A stretch of 62,846 nt of DNA from assembly GCA_964370475.1 (NCBI GenBank), contig CAYJJI010000006.1:1-62846 (forward strand), written 5' to 3'. The translations under genes and the position numbers were made by a program. Below the pieces are notes generated by a model. The model did no database searches. It was given only the letters and a program-made list of their open reading frames with translations, and had not been told where the DNA came from. This stretch comes from CAYJCL01 sp964370475. GTDB taxonomy: Bacteria > Bacillota_I > Bacilli_A > RF39 > UBA660. Below, piece by piece: positions 59,750 to 62,846 of this stretch; the stretch's first letter is position 1; the number at the start of each line of letters is the position of its first letter.

Positions 59750-60415
59750 TTATTTTTTACTTTTATTTATAAAATTTAATACCCTTCTCATCATTTTATC
59801 TTGTTCTTCATTATTTAATTCATTCATAGATATATCACAAACATAAAATTTACAAACACTTAAACTATCCTCACCTATAATATCTTCATACAAAAATTCA
59901 TAAGATACTAAGTCATCTAAATGATTTTTTCCATATTGTTTGTTAATCGCATTATTAGTATCTAAAAACTCATTTAAATTTACTAATTTAATATCATTTT
60001 CACCATTCAATAGACAAATAACATTACAAACATCACCAGATTTTTTAATTTCATTTAGTAACCTAGTCTTAAAACTAATGTTAACCAATTTAACATAACT
60101 ATCAAATTCATCTCTATTAGAAGATAATAAATCAAGTACATGATTAAATTCTTTACCTATGATCAATACTTTATTATCCAATTTATTATTACATTCCAAT
60201 AAATAACTATCAATAACACCAGCAAATAATAAATTAACAGTAACAACAAATTTATCATATTTTTCTTCACAACATTTGTATAGCGAAATTAAATTACTTC
60301 CATTAAAACCACAATTAAACAAATAATTAAGCATTTCAATAGACACTCTATCATCATCAAACAATTTATCTAATAAATATATTTCTAAATCATCATTTGT
60401 AATATTGTTACTCAT
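59750..60415 (-). CDS. Hypothetical protein, 221 aa (paralogue of the next)
   Basis: A soluble, acidic protein without signal peptide. Residues about 30-70 (MLNYLFNCGFNGSNLISLYKCCEEKYDKFVVTVNLLFAGVIDSYLL) share a pattern with the 60462 gene: G-x-x-L-x-x-x-Y-K-x-C, D-K/N-F and G-x-I. A GTG at 60424 is possible, but ATG 60415 has GAGAGGTGA. No family recognised. It is followed directly by tgt on the same strand (13 bases). Confidence 0.74.
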   Translation of the reverse strand: MSNNITNDDLEIYLLDKLFDDDRVSIEMLNYLFNCGFNGSNLISLYKCCEEKYDKFVVTVNLLFAGVIDSYLLECNNKLDNKVLIIGKEFNHVLDLLSSNRDEFDSYVKLVNISFKTRLLNEIKKSGDVCNVICLLNGENDIKLVNLNEFLDTNNAINKQYGKNHLDDLVSYEFLYEDIIGEDSLSVCKFYVCDISMNELNNEEQDKMMRRVLNFINKSKK

Positions 60416-60445
60416 AAAATTCACCTCTCAATAATTATAACACAT

Positions 60446-60467
60446 AAAAAATAGTCAAAGACTATTT
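60446..60467 (-). terminator. Terminator between the two paralogues
   Basis: Stem AAATAGTC (60449-60456) / GACTATTT (60460-60467), 3-base loop, minus-strand T-run. It includes the stop of the 60462 gene. Confidence 0.75.
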
Positions 60468-61202
60468 ATTAGCTTTATTTTTTAATAATTCAACTTTTTT
60501 CAACACTAAACGATCTTCTGCTTTTAAATAGTAATTGTTAAGTAAACAATACAATTCATCACTATCAATATTCATCCCTTGTTTGTATATTGTTTCACCA
60601 ATATAATCACCGTTACAAAGTACATAAGCAAAACCTTCTGTTACCTTAATTATCTTTAAAGAAGATAAATCAACTTCATACCCAATTTCTAAGCACTTAC
60701 GTTTTACAAAATCATACTTAGACTCTCCATCTATTAAACAACCACCAATAAATGATACTTCATTATCTAGATTACTAAAAACAATTTCATTGTCATCAAA
60801 CAAAACAATATTATTAACAGCATTTTTTCTTACTTCTAAATAAGGTTTTATAGCGTTATTAAAAGATTCCTTTGACTTAAGTATTTCTTCATAAGTAATC
60901 TCATCAAAATCCATATCGATATCAAAAAACTTATACGGTCTTACTAAATCTAAATTAACATCAATTTCTTCTTTAGTAATCAAACCACTTTTAATACAAT
61001 GAAAGTGGAATAAGAAATTATCAACATTATTAGAACAACAATCCTTATAAAAAGTATATAATCTAACTCCAGAAATACTAACCTTCTTTAACTCTTCAAA
61101 TACTTCTACAGGAATCCCAATAAATAATAAATCACCAACTAAAACATTAGCACCAATATTTTCTTCTCCGTACAGTATCGATAAATCTACTAATTCATCC
61201 AT
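60462..61202 (-). CDS. Hypothetical protein, 246 aa (paralogue of the previous)
   Basis: A soluble, acidic protein. Residues about 40-80 (VSISGVRLYTFYKDCCSNNVDNFLFHFHCIKSGLITKEEI) parallel the 59750 protein. The C-terminal half has strands (VLFDDNEIVFSNLDNEVSFIGGCLIDGES, about 134-162). No known family or catalytic motif. It stands between the 59750 gene and, on the other strand, the HAD gene. Function unknown; probably a lineage-specific family. Confidence 0.74.
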   Translation of the reverse strand: MDELVDLSILYGEENIGANVLVGDLLFIGIPVEVFEELKKVSISGVRLYTFYKDCCSNNVDNFLFHFHCIKSGLITKEEIDVNLDLVRPYKFFDIDMDFDEITYEEILKSKESFNNAIKPYLEVRKNAVNNIVLFDDNEIVFSNLDNEVSFIGGCLIDGESKYDFVKRKCLEIGYEVDLSSLKIIKVTEGFAYVLCNGDYIGETIYKQGMNIDSDELYCLLNNYYLKAEDRLVLKKVELLKNKANK

Positions 61203-61302
61203 AATTTCACCCCAATAAATATTATTATAAACAAAAATAAATTTTAGTCAACCAGAATATACAATTAATTACAAATATGATAAAATTAAAAAAGGTGATA
61301 TC

Positions 61303-61872
61303 ATGAACATATATGATTTTGACAATACAATTTATAATGGTGAAAGTTTATATGATTTTTTTCTATTTTGTTTAAAAAAAGATTTATTATTAATTCGTTT
61401 CTTTCCACAAACTTTAATAGCATTAATATCTTATAAACTTAATTTAATCAATGTAGACAAAATAGAAAAAAATCTAAATAAAATAATTCAAAAAACTTCG
61501 CACACTTTAGATTTTGAAAAACTAGTAAAAGAATTTTGGCAAAAAAACATCAATAAAATCAAACCACAATTTAAAAATATGTTAACAGAAAAAGATATAA
61601 TAATAACAGGTTGTCCAGATATATTATTTAACGAAATAAAAGATACTTTAAATGTTAAAAATTCAATCTGTTCACAATTTGATATCAAAAACAATAAACT
61701 AAACTTATTATGTATAGGTAAAAATAAAGTAAAACGATATAACGAATTATACCCAGATATTCCAATAAACAAACTGTATACTGACTCACTAGTAGATCAA
61801 CCATTAATGGATTTAGCAAAAGAAGTTTACTTAGTAAAAAAAGATAAAATAACAAAAATAAAAAGCAAATAG
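61303..61872 (+). CDS. HAD-superfamily hydrolase (phosphatase-like)
   Basis: A 189-residue HAD-type protein. Motif I is IYDFDNTIYNG (nucleophile Asp5, acid Asp7), motif II is IIITGCPD, motif III Lys lies in GKNKVKRYNEL, and motif IV is LYTDSLVDQPLM with Asp. The cap is a small helical insert (about 20-80), as in HAD-IB phosphatases such as phosphoserine phosphatase or PGP-type enzymes. Substrate unknown. AAGGTGATATC precedes the ATG. It ends at a hairpin shared with queA. Confidence 0.88.
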   Translation: MNIYDFDNTIYNGESLYDFFLFCLKKDLLLIRFFPQTLIALISYKLNLINVDKIEKNLNKIIQKTSHTLDFEKLVKEFWQKNINKIKPQFKNMLTEKDIIITGCPDILFNEIKDTLNVKNSICSQFDIKNNKLNLLCIGKNKVKRYNELYPDIPINKLYTDSLVDQPLMDLAKEVYLVKKDKITKIKSK

Positions 61873-61892
61873 ATATTTCTATTTGCTTTTTA
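61859..61892. terminator. Bidirectional terminator between the HAD gene and queA
   Basis: Perfect 13-bp stem AAAAGCAAATAGA (61861-61873) / TCTATTTGCTTTT (61878-61890) with A and T edges. It includes the HAD stop codon and touches the queA stop. Confidence 0.85.
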
Positions 61893-62846
61893 TATACATT
61901 GCATCTCCAAAAGAGAAAAATCTATATTTATTATCTATTGCATATTTATATGCATTTAATATATATTCCCTACTAGATAAAGCACTAACTAACATTAATA
62001 AAGTACTCTTAGGTAAATGAAAATTAGTAATTAATTCATCTATAGCTTTAAACTTATATCCAGGATATATAAATATTTCAGTGTTCTCTTCACATTCTAC
62101 AAACTTTCCATACTTAGTCATTATCGATTCTAAAGTTCTTAAACTAGTAGTACCAACAGCAATAATCTTTCTGCCTTCAACTTTAGCTTTGTTTAATTCA
62201 TCAGCTACATCTTGACCCATCTTATACCATTCGCTATGCATTTTGTGATTACTAACATCATCAACTTCGACAGGTCTGAAAGTACCAAGTCCTACATGTA
62301 ATGTTACATACAATATCTTAACACCTTTATCTCTAATCTTAGATAATAACTCATCAGTAAAGTGTAACCCCGCAGTCGGAGCTGCAGCGCTACCAACTTC
62401 TTTAGCATAAACAGTTTGATATCTATCTTTATCATCTAATTTTTCATGAATATAAGGAGGCAATGGCATAGAACCTAACTCATCTAATATTTCATTAAAT
62501 ATTCCATCATAAATAAATTCTACATGAGTAATTCCTTCATCAAATTTAGCAACAATTTTAGCTATTAACTTATCGCCAAACAATACTTCAGTTCCAATTT
62601 TCAATCTTTTAGCAGGTTTAGCCAAACATTCCCATTTATTACCTTCAATATTTTTCAAAAGCAATAACTCTATAACAGCACCAGTTTCATTTTTAACCCC
62701 AATAAGTCTTGCAGGCAAGACTTTAGTATTATTTAACACTAAACAATCACCACTATTTAAATAATTAACTATATCGCTAAATACATTCTCTTCTAACTCA
62801 CCATTACATTTATTCATACATAATAATTTAGATTCACTTCTATTAA
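61879..62846 (-). CDS. queA: S-adenosylmethionine:tRNA ribosyltransferase-isomerase, partial
   Basis: Adds the epoxycyclopentane group in queuosine synthesis. The frame runs off the right window edge: upstream of the ATG at 62817 the reading continues RSESKLLCMNKCNGELEENVFSDI. This matches the early QueA segment (RDSSRLL...GEIEH..F.DI), so the true start lies outside. The visible blocks are LNNTKVLPARLIGVKNETGA, MPLPPYIHEKLDDKDRYQTVYAKEVGSAAAPTAGLHFT, VTLHVGLGTFRPV and ITNFHLPKSTLLMLV. About 20-25 N-terminal residues are missing. Confidence 0.96.
   Translation of the reverse strand, partial: NRSESKLLCMNKCNGELEENVFSDIVNYLNSGDCLVLNNTKVLPARLIGVKNETGAVIELLLLKNIEGNKWECLAKPAKRLKIGTEVLFGDKLIAKIVAKFDEGITHVEFIYDGIFNEILDELGSMPLPPYIHEKLDDKDRYQTVYAKEVGSAAAPTAGLHFTDELLSKIRDKGVKILYVTLHVGLGTFRPVEVDDVSNHKMHSEWYKMGQDVADELNKAKVEGRKIIAVGTTSLRTLESIMTKYGKFVECEENTEIFIYPGYKFKAIDELITNFHLPKSTLLMLVSALSSREYILNAYKYAIDNKYRFFSFGDAMYIKSK

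Noticed and set aside
1..62846. Mollicute-type code in which TGA encodes Trp
   Set aside because: TGG is used for Trp throughout. TGA ends several genes (exporter, dgkA, yqfC, 15343) in positions where read-through gives no homologous extension.
1..62846. CRISPR arrays, transposases, prophage genes
   Set aside because: No spaced direct repeats, no transposase motifs and no phage structural genes were seen.

Overview
The window is a low-GC chromosome segment with dense, short-spaced genes read in the standard bacterial code: TGG encodes Trp, and TGA ends several genes. The gene set points to a spore-forming lineage of Bacillota (Bacilli), probably an uncultured relative with a reduced genome near the Mollicutes/Erysipelotrichales/RF39 side of the class. 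That placement is inferred from content and base composition. Sporulation-type genes run throughout: gerM-like, gerE, spoIIIAH-like, yqfC, yqfD, ylbJ, spoIVB, spoIIM and spoVB, plus a sporulation-type sigma factor. There is no transposase, prophage or CRISPR array.

Gene order matches several Bacillus subtilis neighbourhoods with deletions. (1) 1-2.9 kb: rpsB-tsf-[pyrH absent]-frr. (2) 3-4.8 kb: gerM/gerE. (3) 8.4-15.3 kb: rpsU-yqeY, yqfC-yqfD-ybeY-dgkA-era-yqzL-recO and a T-box-controlled glyS. (4) 17.9-19.8 kb: ylbJ/ylbL. (5) 24-27 kb: nusB-xseA-xseB then spoIVB, without spo0A beside it. (6) 28.7-33.3 kb: spoIIM and xerD. (7) 33-62.8 kb, mostly on the minus strand: queA, tgt, TIGR04086, DUF421, spoVB, comN-like, rel, dtd, T-box-hisS, 6S RNA, tcdA and rarA, as in Bacillus but with lineage-specific insertions. 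One insertion places asnS, a sigma factor, gatCAB and a small gene behind the histidine T-box.

Accessory material lies between these blocks. A compact locus at 5.4-8.2 kb has a C39-peptidase ABC exporter, a small membrane protein and two tiny genes with double-glycine leaders, an unannotated candidate two-peptide bacteriocin. A pseudopilin cluster (15.3-17.9 kb) and a glycine-rich adhesin (22.4-24 kb) would act at the surface. Families of unrecognised proteins, some clearly paralogous, fill 35.5-41 kb, 48.5-53 kb and 59.7-61.2 kb.

The left half is transcribed mostly rightward and the right half mostly leftward. At the switch (31.40-31.43 kb) a palindromic sequence closely resembles a Firmicutes dif site, about 1 kb from a xerD-type recombinase gene. 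This suggests the window spans the replication terminus.

Three other sequence features recur. Intrinsic terminators often overlap the stop codon of the gene they end. Two genes (yqzL and a prepilin) appear to start at ATT or ATC. Several sporulation genes are short versions of their families.
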